Below are positions 25,428-47,843 of a stretch of DNA of 64,000 nt, piece after piece. The position numbers were made by a program, and so were the translations under genes. This DNA comes from Steromphala cineraria (taxonomy: Eukaryota; Mollusca; Gastropoda; Trochida; Trochidae): the NCBI GenBank assembly GCA_916613615.1, contig OU744736.1, positions 3,108,330 to 3,172,329 on the forward strand. The letters run 5' to 3'. Under the pieces are notes generated by a model. It saw nothing but the letters and a program-made list of their open reading frames with translations, ran no database searches and had not been told where the DNA came from. Within the stretch, counting starts at the first letter, position 1. Each line of letters starts with the position of its first letter.

Positions 25428-27269
25428 TTTTATTAGCAGCCCCGTCTAAGGACGGGGCTGCTATCAGGTTTTGTGCAGTTTCCGCCGCCGCCGCCGCGCA
25501 CATACTAATGGCTATAACTTTTTTCTACTAAGCTTTCCAGAACTTGTATTCATAACTTACTGCTTATACCTCGAGGAACGATTTTGGCATGTTCACTTTC
25601 AAGGTCAAAGGTCAAGGTCACGAGCTATAAAATCACTAAAAAATTCCTTGTAAACGCAATAACTTGAAAAGTTTTTGTGCTATGAAGCTCAAACTTGGTA
25701 TGTATCATCCTTGGAAGAGTAAAAAATTTTGAAAAGGTTTTCGCTACAATCTGTTCAAGGTCAAGGTCACAGCAAGGTCACGACTTTAGCATGGTTTTGC
25801 GAAAATGTTTTATTTTAACTATGAACACTTTTAATCAATAGATGATTGTTATACTCAATGAAAAGTGTTCATAGATTGTGTAACCTTGAAGGTCAAAGGT
25901 CAAGGTCATGAGATTTGTGTTATTTCAATGTGCAACTAATTTGGATATAACTTTATCCCATTAAGCTCTTCAGAACTCATAAACATGTATAAGTGTTTAC
26001 ACCTCTGGGGACTTAGAATGATATGTTCACTTTCAAGGTCAAAGGTCAAGGTCACGAAATATAAAATCACTCAAAAATTCCTTGTAAACGCGATAACTTG
26101 AAAAGCTTTTGTGCTATGAAGCTCTTACTTGGTATATATCATCCTTAGAAGAGTAAAAAAATTTGAAAAGGTTTTCGCCTCAATCTGTCCAAGGTCAAGG
26201 TCACAGCAAGGTCACGACTTTAGCATGGTTTTTCGGAAATGCTTTATTTTATCTATGAACACTTTTAATCAATAGAAGATTATTATACTCAATAAAGAGT
26301 GTTCATTGATCGTGTAACCTTGAAGGTCAAAGGTCAAGGTCATGACATTTGTGTTAATACAATGGGCAACTAATTTGGATATAACTTAATCCCGTTAATC
26401 TTTTCAGAACTCATAAACATGTGTCACTGTTTACACCTCTGGGGACTTAAAATGACATGTTCACTTTCAAGGTCAAAGGTCAAGGTCATGAGCTATAAAA
26501 TCACAAAAAAAATCCTTGTAAACGCGTTATCTTGAAAAGTTTTTGTGCTATGAAGTTTAAATTTTGTATATATTATCTCTTGAGAAGTTAAGATTTTTTT
26601 AAAGGTTTTGGCTACGAACTGTCAAAGGTCAAGGTCACAGCAAGGTCAACAAATATTGAGAAAATGGATTATTTTTACTTTAAACACTTTAATTGGATAC
26701 ATTAATGTTATTTTCAATGAAATGTGTTCATTGATTGCGTGACCTTGAGTGTCAAACATCAAGGTCACAAGAAAATGCCCAATATGCTGAGGCTTGTAGA
26801 AGGCGGAACAGGGTTAGGCAAAACCCCAAGTTTCGGGGCTGCTCTGTTTTTGCGGTGTCCCGCAAACACTAATCTAGTTCCGTAATGTAGGCCATAATAC
26901 AGTTACATGATATACGATAGAAATGGACAGTGGTCGTTCATATTAGTTAGCTTTGTATCTGACTAATGTCCCCTTCAGTGAAGTGTTATATAACCTGATA
27001 CACTTCTGAGATAAATGCTTTTTCTGGTAAAACTTTTTATTTAATTTAAATATCATTCAATTCCAAGCATTATCTGTCATTTAACCATTGATAATGGGAC
27101 ATCTATCGGTACAAACTTCAATCATTCCATGAATCTAATGTAGCATATTCCTCCTACAGGCAAGGCCAGAATACGGGTGCAGATCTCGGCCTCCCACACT
27201 GAACAAGACATCGACCGTGCCATTGACGCCTTTGTGCAGATTGGACGCCAGCTTAAAGTCATCAAGTAG
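19069..27269 (+). CDS. GCAT: Glycine C-acetyltransferase (2-amino-3-ketobutyrate CoA ligase), complete
   Basis: Mitochondrial PLP enzyme that cleaves 2-amino-3-ketobutyrate with CoA to glycine and acetyl-CoA, the second step of threonine breakdown after threonine dehydrogenase. Exons: 19069-19105, 20023-20234, 20647-20736, 21064-21283, 21762-21858, 22665-22751, 23108-23190, 23641-23750, 24467-24568, 24741-24819, 25039-25086, 27160-27269. They total 1275 nt, giving 424 aa plus TAG; the human enzyme is 419 aa. The Arg/Lys-rich N terminus ([13 protein letters not shown]) fits a mitochondrial presequence. Landmarks: [51 protein letters not shown] (Asp235 would contact the PLP ring), STLGKALGG (Lys269 would bind PLP), and [20 protein letters not shown]. 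Exon 7 has an unusual donor, GTCCGT. Exon 3 is preceded by a decayed partial copy of itself, and exon 4 is followed by copies of its own donor junction. Confidence 0.97.
20420..20530 (+). pseudogene. Decayed duplicate of the GCAT exon 3 acceptor and exon start
   Basis: The segment gttgtctcccctcagagtcg with its upstream context is repeated 176 bp later as the real exon 3 acceptor (gttgtctcccctcagagtca). The copy encodes [13 protein letters not shown], against [13 protein letters not shown] in the real exon. It then loses similarity and reaches TAA at about 20528, without the [14 protein letters not shown] part or a matching donor. It looks like a dead partial exon with a still intact acceptor. 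Confidence 0.8.
21248..21570 (+). repeat. Tandem copies of the GCAT exon 4 donor junction
   Basis: The exon end and donor, acaagcacagggaccttgca followed by ggtgggtgaagaca (about 21262-21296), recurs 151 bp downstream at ~21404-21447 as acaagcacagggaccttgta then ggtgggggaagaca. A third, weaker copy (acacagggacagtgtagaca) lies near 21541. The stretch ttgtggaaaatat is likewise repeated at ~21375 and ~21514, so the unit is about 140-150 bp. Confidence 0.85.
22261..22540. repeat. Degenerate tandem repeat of CRE-like palindromes in GCAT intron 5
   Basis: A 25-40-bp irregular unit (gatctgtatgacgtcatgat with variable spacers) repeats about eight times. It contains four perfect TGACGTCA palindromes, at 22313-22320, 22401-22408, 22471-22478 and 22509-22516. 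One-base variants lie at 22281, 22339, 22363 and 22437. TGACGTCA is the full CREB/ATF site. Whether it is used in this intron cannot be judged from sequence. Confidence 0.8.
25388..25428. repeat. (AGAC)n microsatellite
   Basis: About ten uninterrupted GACA/AGAC tetramers lie directly at the left edge of the AGGTCA-rich element, the position where pearl-like elements usually carry a tetranucleotide microsatellite. Confidence 0.9.
25429..26880. mobile_element. Pearl/Helitron-like element with tandem AGGTCA-rich core
   Basis: It lies in GCAT intron 11. It opens with a GC hairpin (gcagccccgtctaaggacgg then ggctgc) and closes near a second GC-rich hairpin region (aaccccaagtttcggggctg). The core repeats with a period of ~434 bp: ccttgtaaacgc at 25646, 26080 and 26514. 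Each unit carries several aaggtcaaaggtcaaggtca blocks. No protein-coding capacity is seen. The architecture is that of non-autonomous pearl-type elements of molluscs. Confidence 0.7.
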
Positions 27270-27419
27270 AGAAGAAACCGAGTTGATGTAGAGCCAAATA
27301 TTACACTGTCTCCACAATACATATCATATATAGATAACTGCATATATCTATAGTGCACCGGTTTACAATGTTTTTATTATGAATACTCAAAAGTGTTATT
27401 GTTATGTTATCATTAGTAT

Positions 27420-27627
27420 ATTAAAATATATTTCTATATGAATGTATAACTGTTATCCTCTGATAAGAGAGTCTCGTGTATTAAGCACAAAAAAGTTGCC
27501 ACTCTTCGATTGAGTTTATGATATTTGATAGTGGAAGAATCTCAGTTTCATCTTTGGTATGGTAACCATTTCAATATTTAAAACTAGCAACGGCAAATGT
27601 AACCCCTGCACAAGTCACAAGAATAAA
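27420..27627 (+). promoter_or_regulatory. Candidate GCAT polyadenylation signals
   Basis: After the stop at 27267-27269, ATTAAA occurs at 27420-27425 and AATAAA at 27622-27627. The second lies next to the SINE insertion. Which one is used is not known. Confidence 0.4.
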
Positions 27628-27635
27628 CATGAAAT

Positions 27636-27879
27636 AATAATAATAACACTTTATTGTCCTCAGTACATACATACATATTGGACATTTTTCTTGTGCCGAA
27701 GCACCCGGCAGCCACAGTGCAGCGCCAGTTAAATCATTGTTCTGCCTTTACAATGCTGAGTGTCAAGCAAGACAGCAACAACTCCCAACTTTTAACGTCT
27801 TTTGGTATCACGCGACCGGGAATCGAACCCCGGTCTTCCGGGTGACGAGTGGACACTCTACCACTGAGCTACGCCCCCG
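27636..27879 (-). mobile_element. tRNA-derived SINE
   Basis: Read on the minus strand from 27879, it begins like a tRNA. An A-box-like stretch (tagctcagtggtagagtg) and a B-box (ggttcgattcc) stand at tRNA spacing, with an Asp-like gtcac at the anticodon position. The anticodon stem has mismatches, so it is not a working tRNA. A ~160-bp unrelated body follows, ending in gacaataaagtgttattatt, a short ATT-repeat tail. A second 3' fragment of the same family is at 47505-47575. Confidence 0.85.
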
Positions 27880-28941
27880 TAACTAAGGGTTTAATATCCT
27901 GATTTTGAAACCATTTCCATCCAATTTGTCTAAATCTATCACAGATGAAATATCAGAAGTCTTTTTACAATTACATTTGACTCTGATTCAAATTGCAACA
28001 ATTTATTTATCTACTAATGTAGAATTCTTCCTGTTGTTTTCAATGTAGGTACGATACAGGTACATATTTCTACTACCAGTTTAAGAATGAGAACACAGAA
28101 GTAACAGAATCAAATATGCTTATTCAGGAATATATTCAATACAAATGTGGAATCAAAAAATTTGAATTTATTGAATTTTCTTCAGGAAATCTTTACTACC
28201 GGTACATCATCAAAAATCCATGCTTTTTTAATAATTTGTTTTTTGATATAAAGTTTGTGACTGAGCTGAATTTAAGTCTTATAAGTTTTTGATGTTGGTT
28301 TCAATTCATTCAAAGTGGTTTTGAACTTGTATCCTATTTTATTGTATCAATTCCTTTGCTCTTAGAAAATTCTTGGAAGACTTATCCATTAGCAGCCCTA
28401 GACCCAGATTATTTCCCAAATGACTTTATGGCTTTACTACCCATAGGGGCAAAAAAAGTAGTGAAATTTGTGTATAGCCTTGCTCTGGCTCGAGTTATGA
28501 AATAAATTCACTCTCTTTTCGTAAAAGTCATATGACACACTTTCTCGGATAATAATCTCTATATGACATCGAAAAACATATTGACACTTGGGTATAGCAT
28601 TTAGGTTGAGAACAAAGTTGAATTAATTTTGAAAAACATTTTCACATTCCTTTTTTCAGACATGACATTTTCATTGTCAATTCAATATTGAAGAAGTTTC
28701 ATTTTTTCCAAAGTTTTCTTGTGTTACTGAGTGGTGGAGGGAATTTGGAGGATGGGATCTCATGTATAAATCTCAAGCTTTATCAAAGATGTAGATAGAT
28801 CTATCAATATCTTTGCTTTGATTGAACAATTATAAGATCATTTTCTTTGCATTTTTCTGTTTTATTGTTTACACTTTCATATCAAGTTCCCCCACAAGGC
28901 ACAATGTCCTTCCCCATCACAGGTTAAATAAAGCCTTGCTG
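27880..28941. other. Intergenic, no gene seen
   Basis: AT-rich sequence with no reading frame resembling a known protein and no clear repeat structure. Confidence 0.6.
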
Positions 28942-29305
28942 TTAAAGGGGCAGTGGCACGTTTTTGGATAATTTTATATTTGAAAATTTTCAATTATAAT
29001 TGTACGTTAATGCTAAATATATTATATTGATAGTGTCAAAAATCTCATAACACAAACCAATTATCCATAGTTAGAGGACAAAGTATGACGATTCACCTCA
29101 TATCCATGGGCGGCCATTTTGTGTGAACACCTTTAATTCATTTTGTGTAAGAAAAAGGAATTGCATGGCTAAACTTGACATTATATATTTGAATTATTAC
29201 TGCTCCATTTAGTTTAAATGCATTATCCATCAATTGGAACCATTAATTTTCATTTTCCTGACATCACCTTATATTCCCCTTAAAAACGTGCTACTGCCCC
29301 TTTAA
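28942..29305 (+). mobile_element. TTAA-flanked MITE, family 1, copy 1
   Basis: ~364 bp with inverted ends. The left reads aaaggggcagtggcacgttt and the right aaaacgtgctactgcccctt. TTAA sits at both outer edges (28942-28945 and the last bases). Internal landmarks include ggcggccattttgtgtgaa and aaggaattgcatggctaaac. No coding capacity. Full copies also lie at 39869, 52010 and 55633, and a worn end at about 34585. Confidence 0.9.
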
Positions 29306-30107
29306 ATGTCATAATTTACATTTGAATGTAGCGTCCTCTTCTGCCATTAGATGCAGTCTTCACAATCCTCCATGAACTGTCACAACAGCATTTACTTTGA
29401 TGTCAAGCATAAAAAAGTTTGTGAAATGTTGCAAGGCTTGTATTAACCACTCAATGGAGCTCTCACAAGTTATGCTTTGTGGAGGAAGTTGATTATGTTA
29501 ATTTGAGTTTAACAATACTCCTATCTTTATATCAAAGTTTGATGTGTCCTGAAACTATTTATATTTGTTATCTTGTCCATTTTGACGATATTAATATTGA
29601 TAATTGAATTTGTAAATTTTGGTCTGGAAAAATTTGACTTGACAGTGCTATCATTTTAGATTTATTAAGTAATACTTTAAATGTTGTCATAAATATCAAA
29701 CTAACATCACTGTCAGAAACTGTTTAGTTACTATTTTTAAAAAGTAGTAATTTTTACTAGAACGTGTTGTAGTATTACTACAATTTCTTCCCCGACTGTC
29801 AATCCTCCTATGCTTCACACATAGTGGAATTTAGCTTTTTCTCTCCAGGATTTTAAAAATGCATAATGCTTTTTACATTGAATAGATATATTTTGATAGC
29901 ATTTTTATCCAATTTAGACTACCTGTATTGTGTGCCTATTTAGATATGTAATGGCATTCCAAGATTGGTAAAAATTACTTGCAAGCTTCAATGAATAAAA
30001 TATTGATTGTTGTTTTCTAGTTGATTTATTCATTTCACCAAAACAATGTCAGTAAGATTTATCAGATTTCACGTTTTCCCTCCATGAACCTTCTGTGTTT
30101 TCTTTAC
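29306..30107. other. Intergenic, no gene seen
   Basis: AT-rich DNA between the family 1 MITE and the long palindrome. No reading frame, RNA gene or repeat could be supported. Confidence 0.6.
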
Positions 30108-30393
30108 ATGATGAAGGCAGTCTAAGTAAACCTAGCCTCACTATTATCCGTTACACTGCTATACTGAGTCTAGAAAGGTCTGGTTGAGGGTCGCGTCAGC
30201 CGACCTTTCTGCGACCTATGACCCTCCAACGTTATACGTGCGAAGGCACACTATTGTGGCTTGGTAAGATCAGTTCTGATTGGTCAACTTGGTCACGTGG
30301 GTTGACGCGACTCTCAACCAAGCCTTTCTAGACTAAGTATAGCAGTGTAACGGATAATAGTGAGGCTAGGTTTACTTAGACTGATGATGAAGG
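30108..30393. mobile_element. Long-palindrome MITE with perfect 10-bp target duplication
   Basis: Element 30118-30383 has inverted arms of about 83 bp with only a few mismatches. Both ends start cagtctaagtaaacctagcc when read inward. The spacer is about 100 bp. The flanking direct repeat atgatgaagg is perfect, at 30108-30117 and 30384-30393. A 10-bp duplication fits Mutator-like elements, and the same TIR start (CAGTCT) and duplication length are seen at 45047-45269. No coding capacity. Confidence 0.92.
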
Positions 30394-30567
30394 GACAGTC
30401 CTATTGCCAATTGGGTTTTATTGTTGAAAAACATTGAAGTGGACGTAGTGATGCATTCTTTTCTTTGTCAATTATTAACTCTAGAACAACTACTAGATGT
30501 GTTACTAACATATATGAAAATATGTGTGAAATAATCACATCAGTATAAACAGGGACTGTCCCTTTAA
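30390..30567. mobile_element. MITE family 2 copy, GGGACAGTCC ends
   Basis: Left end aagggacagtcctattg; inverted right end gggactgtccctttaa. The internal phrase gtgatgcattct...ctttgtcaa is shared with the copy at 52970-53202. It abuts the palindromic MITE at its left. The right edge carries TTAA, as in family 1. Confidence 0.7.
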
Positions 30568-30895
30568 AGTTCACATAACCACAAACATATTTCACTATTT
30601 TCTTTGGAATATAGAAAGTCTGATTACAATATTGTATAGTGCATTAAAGGTCTCTACTCAAATATGTTTAGTTTTGTAATTAAAGATGTTTTTGAAAGCC
30701 ACTTTTGATGGGCCGCTTAGACCTATCTGACAAAAAACAAGTGAATGCATGACTGGTCACGCCCCCATTTTGTGACGTCATAAACAGAATCGGCTTCGTT
30801 ATCTATACATCTATCGTAACAATAACACAGAATAAAAGTACCGAGGGTACAGAAGCTCACCTTAAAATGAATGATGTGGTAAAATGGTTTATTAT

Positions 30896-32000
30896 CCCCC
30901 GCAACAACGAAGTTGCGGGGGGTATTAAAATGGGTACCGTCCGTCCGTCCGTTACACTTTGTGTCCGGCTCATAACTTTCTAACTAATCAACCATTTCAA
31001 TTCAAATTTGTTATGGACATGAAGAAACATGTAATAATGTGTCATGAGAAACAATTTTCTGAAAATCTACATAAAATATTAGGATTTTGGAGAAAAAGTG
31101 GTAAATTTTGTAAGAAATCTGTTACAAGTCCCGTCCGGCTCACAACTTCTAAACTAATCATCACATATTGATCAAATTTGATATGGAGATACATAATCAT
31201 CTGAAGGTGTGTCATGAAGAATAATTTTGGAAATATTTTTATAAAATTTTGCCTTTTTTGGCAAAAAATGAAGACTCTGTTGGAAAACTGTTACAAATCC
31301 TGTCCGGCTCATCACTTCTAAACTAATCATCACATATTGATAAAAATTGATATGGAGATACATAATCATATGAAGGTGTGTCATGAAGAACAATTTTGGA
31401 AATATTTTTATAAAATTTTGCCTTTTTTGGAAAAAAATGAGGACTCTGTTGGAAAACTGTTACAAATCCTGTCCGGCTCATAACTTCTAAACTAATCATC
31501 ACATATTGATCAAATTTGATATGGAGATACATAATCATATGAAGGTGTGTCATGAAGAACAATTTTGGAAATATTTTAATAAAATTTTGCCTTTTTTGGC
31601 AAAAACTGAGGACTCTGTTGGAAATTTGTTACAACTAAACTAATCACATTTTTGATCAAATTTGTTATTGAGATACAAAATCATATGTTGGTGTGTCATG
31701 AAGAGCAATTTTGAAAATATGTTTGTTTAGATATGATCAAATTGATCTTGAAGATCCAAATACATAATACATAAATTCATTCGTTTGTTTTTAATTTTGT
31801 CAGTTAAGTCCAATTATGCCCAACAATGAACATAAAGTTGGTATGATTTAGTTTCTTTATTACAACAGTTTCTTTCATTTCCTGGAAAAGTTGTGTTAAT
31901 TTGTGCGACAAAAATTAATCGGCAATATGATAAGGAAAACCTATACATATTGTGCAATTTGCGGGGGATATAGCTCGACCATGTCAGCTGCTTGTTTTAC
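30896..32000 (+). mobile_element. Pearl/Helitron-like element, copy 1 (inverted copy at 41631)
   Basis: It starts with a GC hairpin (cccccgcaacaacgaagttg then cgggggg) and a GTCC microsatellite (ccgtccgtccgtccg). About four tandem ~150-bp core units follow, with landmarks gtccggctca, aactaatcatcacatattga and gaaggtgtgtcatgaag. The right end contains caatttgcgggggatatagc. The two copies are homologous along their whole length. Open frames inside are by-products of the core units. Confidence 0.85.
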
Positions 32001-33230
32001 ATGTAACCATCTTTTATATAATTGATTATGGCTGCCATCATGATTTTTTTATCTTTTAAATACTAGTCTTCTTTTGGAAACGACTAGAGCTTGAACAAAC
32101 ATTAATACATGAATGATATAATCATGATAAGTTAACAAGCAGTAGGTTTTTGTATAACTTTTTTGTATATCTATGGCTGAATTGGTGACCATCTTGTACT
32201 TTTTAATCTTCAAAATGCTACTTTTATGTGGGCATCCGTATTAATTTCATTATGATATCATGATTGGTTTAGGTGTATCCATTTAAATGTCATTCATTAC
32301 CTACAGGATGGTGGCCACTTACATTTGTTTTGTAGTGAATCATTAATATGATTTCAAGATTATTTCACTGATGGTTATGCTGCATGGGATATTGAGAATC
32401 CCAAAAGTACAGATTTTTCAAGGAAAATGAATGACTGATTGAGAGGAAAGTCATAAACACAGCAATGCATGTGACACGTTTATTTTGTTCACATAATATT
32501 TACATGTCAAGTGACCATGAGATGTCTTTCATTAAAGTATCAATTTATTTAACACTCATACAGTACTATAATGGTAAACATTTATTATGACAAATCAAAT
32601 TTCCTTACTTTTCTTAATAAACCCTTTTCGATTTTCATCTGCATATTTATTCCACATCAACTTATCATGTAGATTGCTAAAGACAAAGCTTATTGTAGAC
32701 AAGTTTTGTGTAAGTTGTTATTCTTAGAAAGAACATATCACTGTCATGAGAATACATTAGTCCATAACTTTTATTGCATACACATGGGCCATGGCCATAT
32801 AGCATATCAATTGGGTCAGGTTGATTATGCAACAGACTAGCAGCTGACACTGTGATGCTAGCAGCCTGCCTTGGGATGTGTATTAGACAGCATAGTGGAA
32901 TATCTGAACTCTGGTTGACCCCTTATGTGTGGTATTTAAAGGAATATAAGGGAGATACCATTGTTTAAAATTTAACATGGTTAATGTGATTTGGTTTTTG
33001 CAGCTAGTTGCCATAAAGATTTTAAACAAATTAATCAATTATGTTTGTCTTTCATCTAAATTTTTTTAGAAACACTTAAAAATATAGAACAACTTGCAGG
33101 ACAATCTTAAATATTCCATATTTAAGATAATATTATGATTAGTAAGTTAAAACTAGAGAATTTATATGGTGCCAGTGATCACTTGATGAAAGCTTAAAAT
33201 TTGATAATTATGATGTGTCATCTGCAGCTG
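32001..33230. other. Intergenic, no gene seen
   Basis: About 1.2 kb of AT-rich sequence without a supported gene or repeat. Confidence 0.6.
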
Positions 33231-33727
33231 AAAAGTCAATATAGCTGCTACTGCGGCCATCTTGGATTCTCAAAACTTAAACGTCTACCTTTCTGTGAGG
33301 AATCACCATGGGTATAACATAATACAATTTCAGAATGATATCTGTATTCGTTTAGAAGGAGTAGTCTTTTTCATGAAATCTAATTGAAAATTCAATATGG
33401 CTGTCATGGCGGCCATCTTGGATTCTCAAAACTGAAACGTCTACCTTTCTGTGAGGAATCACCATGGGTATAACATAATACAATTTCAGAATGATATCTG
33501 TATTCGTTTAGAAGGAGTAGTCTTTTTCATGAAATCTAATTGAAAATTCAATATGGCTGTCATGGCGGCCATCTTGGATTCTCAAAACTGAAACGTCTAC
33601 CTTTCTGTGAGGAATCACCATGGGTATAACATACTACAATTTCAGAATGATATCTGAATTCGTTTAGGAGGAGTAGTCTTTTTCGTGAAAGTTTACAGAC
33701 AGACGGACGGACGAGGTGAGCTAAAAA
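33231..33727. repeat. Three 156-bp tandem units ending in a (GGAC)n tract
   Basis: gcggccatcttggattctca recurs at 33253, 33409 and 33565, a 156-bp period. Copies 2 and 3 are nearly identical. The array ends in acagacagacggacggacga and ggtgagctaaaa, like the end of the element at 5990-6374. It is probably the core of another pearl-like element. Confidence 0.85.
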
Positions 33728-33751
33728 ACCCTAATAATTAACGATTTTCAG

Positions 33752-34088
33752 GAAATGTTTTCCACTCGGATGAATCATTTGACGACATAACACTACTAAG
33801 CATTTGGTGTAAAAAAGATAATTATATCAATGGCAATTAAACAATTATTTAGGCGGTATTTCAGTTGAAATAATGATGCGTTACTCTGTATAGTCTGTTT
33901 ATTACGCCACACCCGCGCAAGGTTTATGACCCTTAACCCAGGTGGGTTTTCACAGCCGATAATTAAGCTGTCTAAATGAAAGGCTAATAAAAGGTGTTTA
34001 TTGGAAAAATTCAGTCCAGCTTTTATTTTTTTGATAAATCTTTGAACAAAAAGTAAGAAGTGATTAAGTCAAAGTTAGTTGATGTTTA
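33752..34088 (+). repeat. Dispersed repeat, copy 2 (first copy at 17172)
   Basis: Longer than copy 1, with an extra internal segment of about 60 bp after gcatttggtgtaaaaaa. Otherwise it is colinear, including tatagtctgtttattacgcc and agtccagcttttattttttt. Confidence 0.75.
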
Positions 34089-34479
34089 AAAAGTCACCCA
34101 ATGATCCGTGGTGATCAAATAAGCCATACCTTATGATCAATAGTGTAATTCGATAGAGAAGTACTGACTGTTGCTAAAAAAATCTAATTTTAAGTTAATC
34201 TATATTTTATAGTGACAGTAAGGTATGAAATCGCGATTATGATTGAAAACCGGACTAAGATGCAAGTAAAGGTTATTTTGGAAACTGATCTAAAGCAGTC
34301 AGAATGTCTGTTACAGATTGGTTCTAAACTAGTATTTATTTAAACTGGACGTGTGCTTTCAGTTTCTACAAGCATATTTGTCTGTTTTAAGATTTCTATT
34401 GAAAACAATCATACACCAAAATGGGATAAATATTTGAGTTTTTAAAAATTCTTATCAATTATGGCACTTAGATTCATAT

Positions 34480-34610
34480 CAAAGCTAAAAATATGCTATG
34501 AAAATATTTGTATGGCTCTTTAGATGAACAGAGTTTGCAATTGGTAAAATTTCTTTCACTTTTCATAACATTTTTCTTAAAGAAAACATGCTACTGCCCC
34601 TTCTTAATGT
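34480..34610 (+). mobile_element. Worn right end of a family 1 MITE
   Basis: ttcttaaagaaaacatgcta followed by ctgccccttcttaa matches the right terminus of the TTAA MITE family with substitutions. The left end is not recognisable. Confidence 0.5.
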
Positions 34611-34733
34611 GCTAAGGAAAAGGCTTGACACCATGATAGGAGATAAGGTTAACCTTAGTTAAGGTTGCCATGTGAAAGAAGGCCCAGATGCTTTGCCATG
34701 ACATTATATCTAAGCCTGCTGAGTAAATTAGTA

Positions 34734-34790
34734 ATTGAGTGAGTTACTGTTTTACGCCGCTTGGGGAATATTTCAGCCATTAGCGACGTC
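34734..34790. repeat. Fragment of the GAGTGAGTTA dispersed repeat
   Basis: attgagtgagttactgtttt then acgccgcttggggaatattt then cagccattagcgacg, same family as 6494 and 13597. Confidence 0.55.
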
Positions 34791-34799
34791 TGAGCAAAT

Positions 34800-36916
34800 A
34801 AAGAAAATAAAGAGTTTAATAACAAAGATTTATTAACTGTTGAAGATTAAAACCAATACACATGTACATGGAAAAAACATTTGTAATTTAATTCTGTTAC
34901 ACAATGTTATGACTTTCAACCATCAATATGATGGATGCTTCATCTCTGTTTAAGTTATTGGGATTGCATCGACAAATTGATCTTAATGGTAAAGTTTGTC
35001 ATTCTATTACATTCCATGTGAAAACCATAATTACTTCGTACTGGACTTCCATGTTTCAGATAGTCAAAAGGACAAATTCTTCATATCTCAAATCACACAC
35101 TTTCTTATTTACAATTTGGAATGGTTAAGATATTATGATATTACAAAAAATACAAACAATTTAGGAATCAAATCATAGACCTAGATACTACTTTGAATCA
35201 TCGCAAGTAGTCACAAATAAATAATTAACATTTATTGCTAGCCAAGATGGAACAATGCTACATTTATTGATAATTGTAATCTTTAAATATATCACAATTT
35301 GTTTTGGCCACAATGCAATAAATAAAGATACATAAATTGTAACACAAAATTGTGTTTACTCCATTGTGACATACATAATAGCTAAACTAATTAGGTTCCA
35401 TTTATCGCCAATCATGATTTAAAATTAAAAACATTTAAAATAGGTTACTATGACAACAAAGCATTTGTAACAGCAGGTGAAACAGGTCTAATTGCAGCAG
35501 TGCACTCAATACAGGACACAGACAATATATGAACAAAATTCTGAATAAAATCAAGCAGCACTGATAAGTGCCAAAAAGCACTAAATTCATCCTGTTCAGT
35601 CTACCATATTTGACCTATTAAGCGCCCTGGGCAGTTAAAAAATTGGAAAAAGGGGGGCTTATTGAAATGTCTTCATTATTCAGTCAAATGAAACAAATGC
35701 ATATTTCCCCCCTAAATCAACAATCCATACATCATGACAACTAACATTCATGTTGTTTATATATATTTAAAAGATTTCATGTAAAAAATACATTATCATT
35801 TAATTTTTCTAACTTCCTACATTATAACAGCAAGATAACTTATGGATATGTGACCAGAGTTTCAACATTTCATGCAAAATTGATAGTCATTTTTCTACAA
35901 AAATGGTAAAAACTATATCAAGATATGAAAAGATTTATCATTACAGATTTAAACACTTACTTACTAATCATTTCAATAAAAGTTGTTCATGCTCAATATG
36001 TAAATGCATAGAATGGGTTATGATATGGGTTATGAGGGATGAAAAGAAGAATTACAAGTCTTAGTCACAAAAAAATATTTTTATGAAATGAACACAATTA
36101 TTAATTTGTTATCTTTCACCATCAAGATACATTTTGTCAAACTGGAGTAAATTCAATCGTATTGATATTGAACCATCATTTTAACAGTAACTGGCCAGTT
36201 TGATTCATTTTAACCTTCCTTGTTCAATTAGGGATAGATATAATGGAAAGGCAGAACAGGATTTAAATTGATATCAATCGTCAATAAACCAAGCATGTGG
36301 TAGTAAAATCAGAATTAAACTGTAATTGTGGTCAAAGGTTCCATTTACCCCACTGCTGTTTTAGCTGGGTAAATTTCTTGTTGGCAATTTTATTTGAAAA
36401 GTGTCACAAATTACAGTTCTGACATATTCAACCCATATTTAAAATCCATAGGGAGCAGAAAAACCTGAAAAAAGAACCTGAATTTCTTGTCATCTCATCC
36501 AATGTTTTAGCTATATTTCTAAGTGTTGGATTCTGACTAACAAGAGCATAGAACTCTGCTGATAGAATATTCATCAATGTTGCATATATATCTTAACAGA
36601 TTTGTACTAAAGAGTACAAAGGTGTTTGCAGAAATATTTTATTTATTTTGCCTATTTCTCTATATCTTCTTATCAAATTTTGACTTAAATGAATAAGGGA
36701 CCATAGTGAATTGTCCCCATGTCTCTCTCTACCTCAATATTTTCATGTAAAATACTGATTAACGACAAAATTAAACCCTGCTGATAGAATCTTTGTTCAT
36801 TTTTCCAATGTCTCAACCATGTTATCCTGTCTGACTCTGACTAACGTATAGACCGCAAATGCACTATTGAAAGAATCTGAATTTGAATGCTTGTCTGATA
36901 GCCCATGTGATCAGCT
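34800..36916. other. Intergenic and probable 3' UTR of HTATIP2-A; no other gene seen
   Basis: AT-rich. It includes ctattaagcgccctgggcag near 35617; a related 'attaagcgccccc' phrase occurs near 44014, suggesting another dispersed repeat. Bases just below 36917 should be the 3' UTR of the minus-strand reductase, with TTTATT (AATAAA on the minus strand) near 36640. Confidence 0.5.

Positions 36917-47843
<10,927 letters not shown>

Noticed and set aside
27800..27879. Functional tRNA-Asp gene on the minus strand
   Set aside because: The A- and B-box-like parts are good, but the anticodon stem has mismatches and the sequence runs into a SINE body with an ATT tail.
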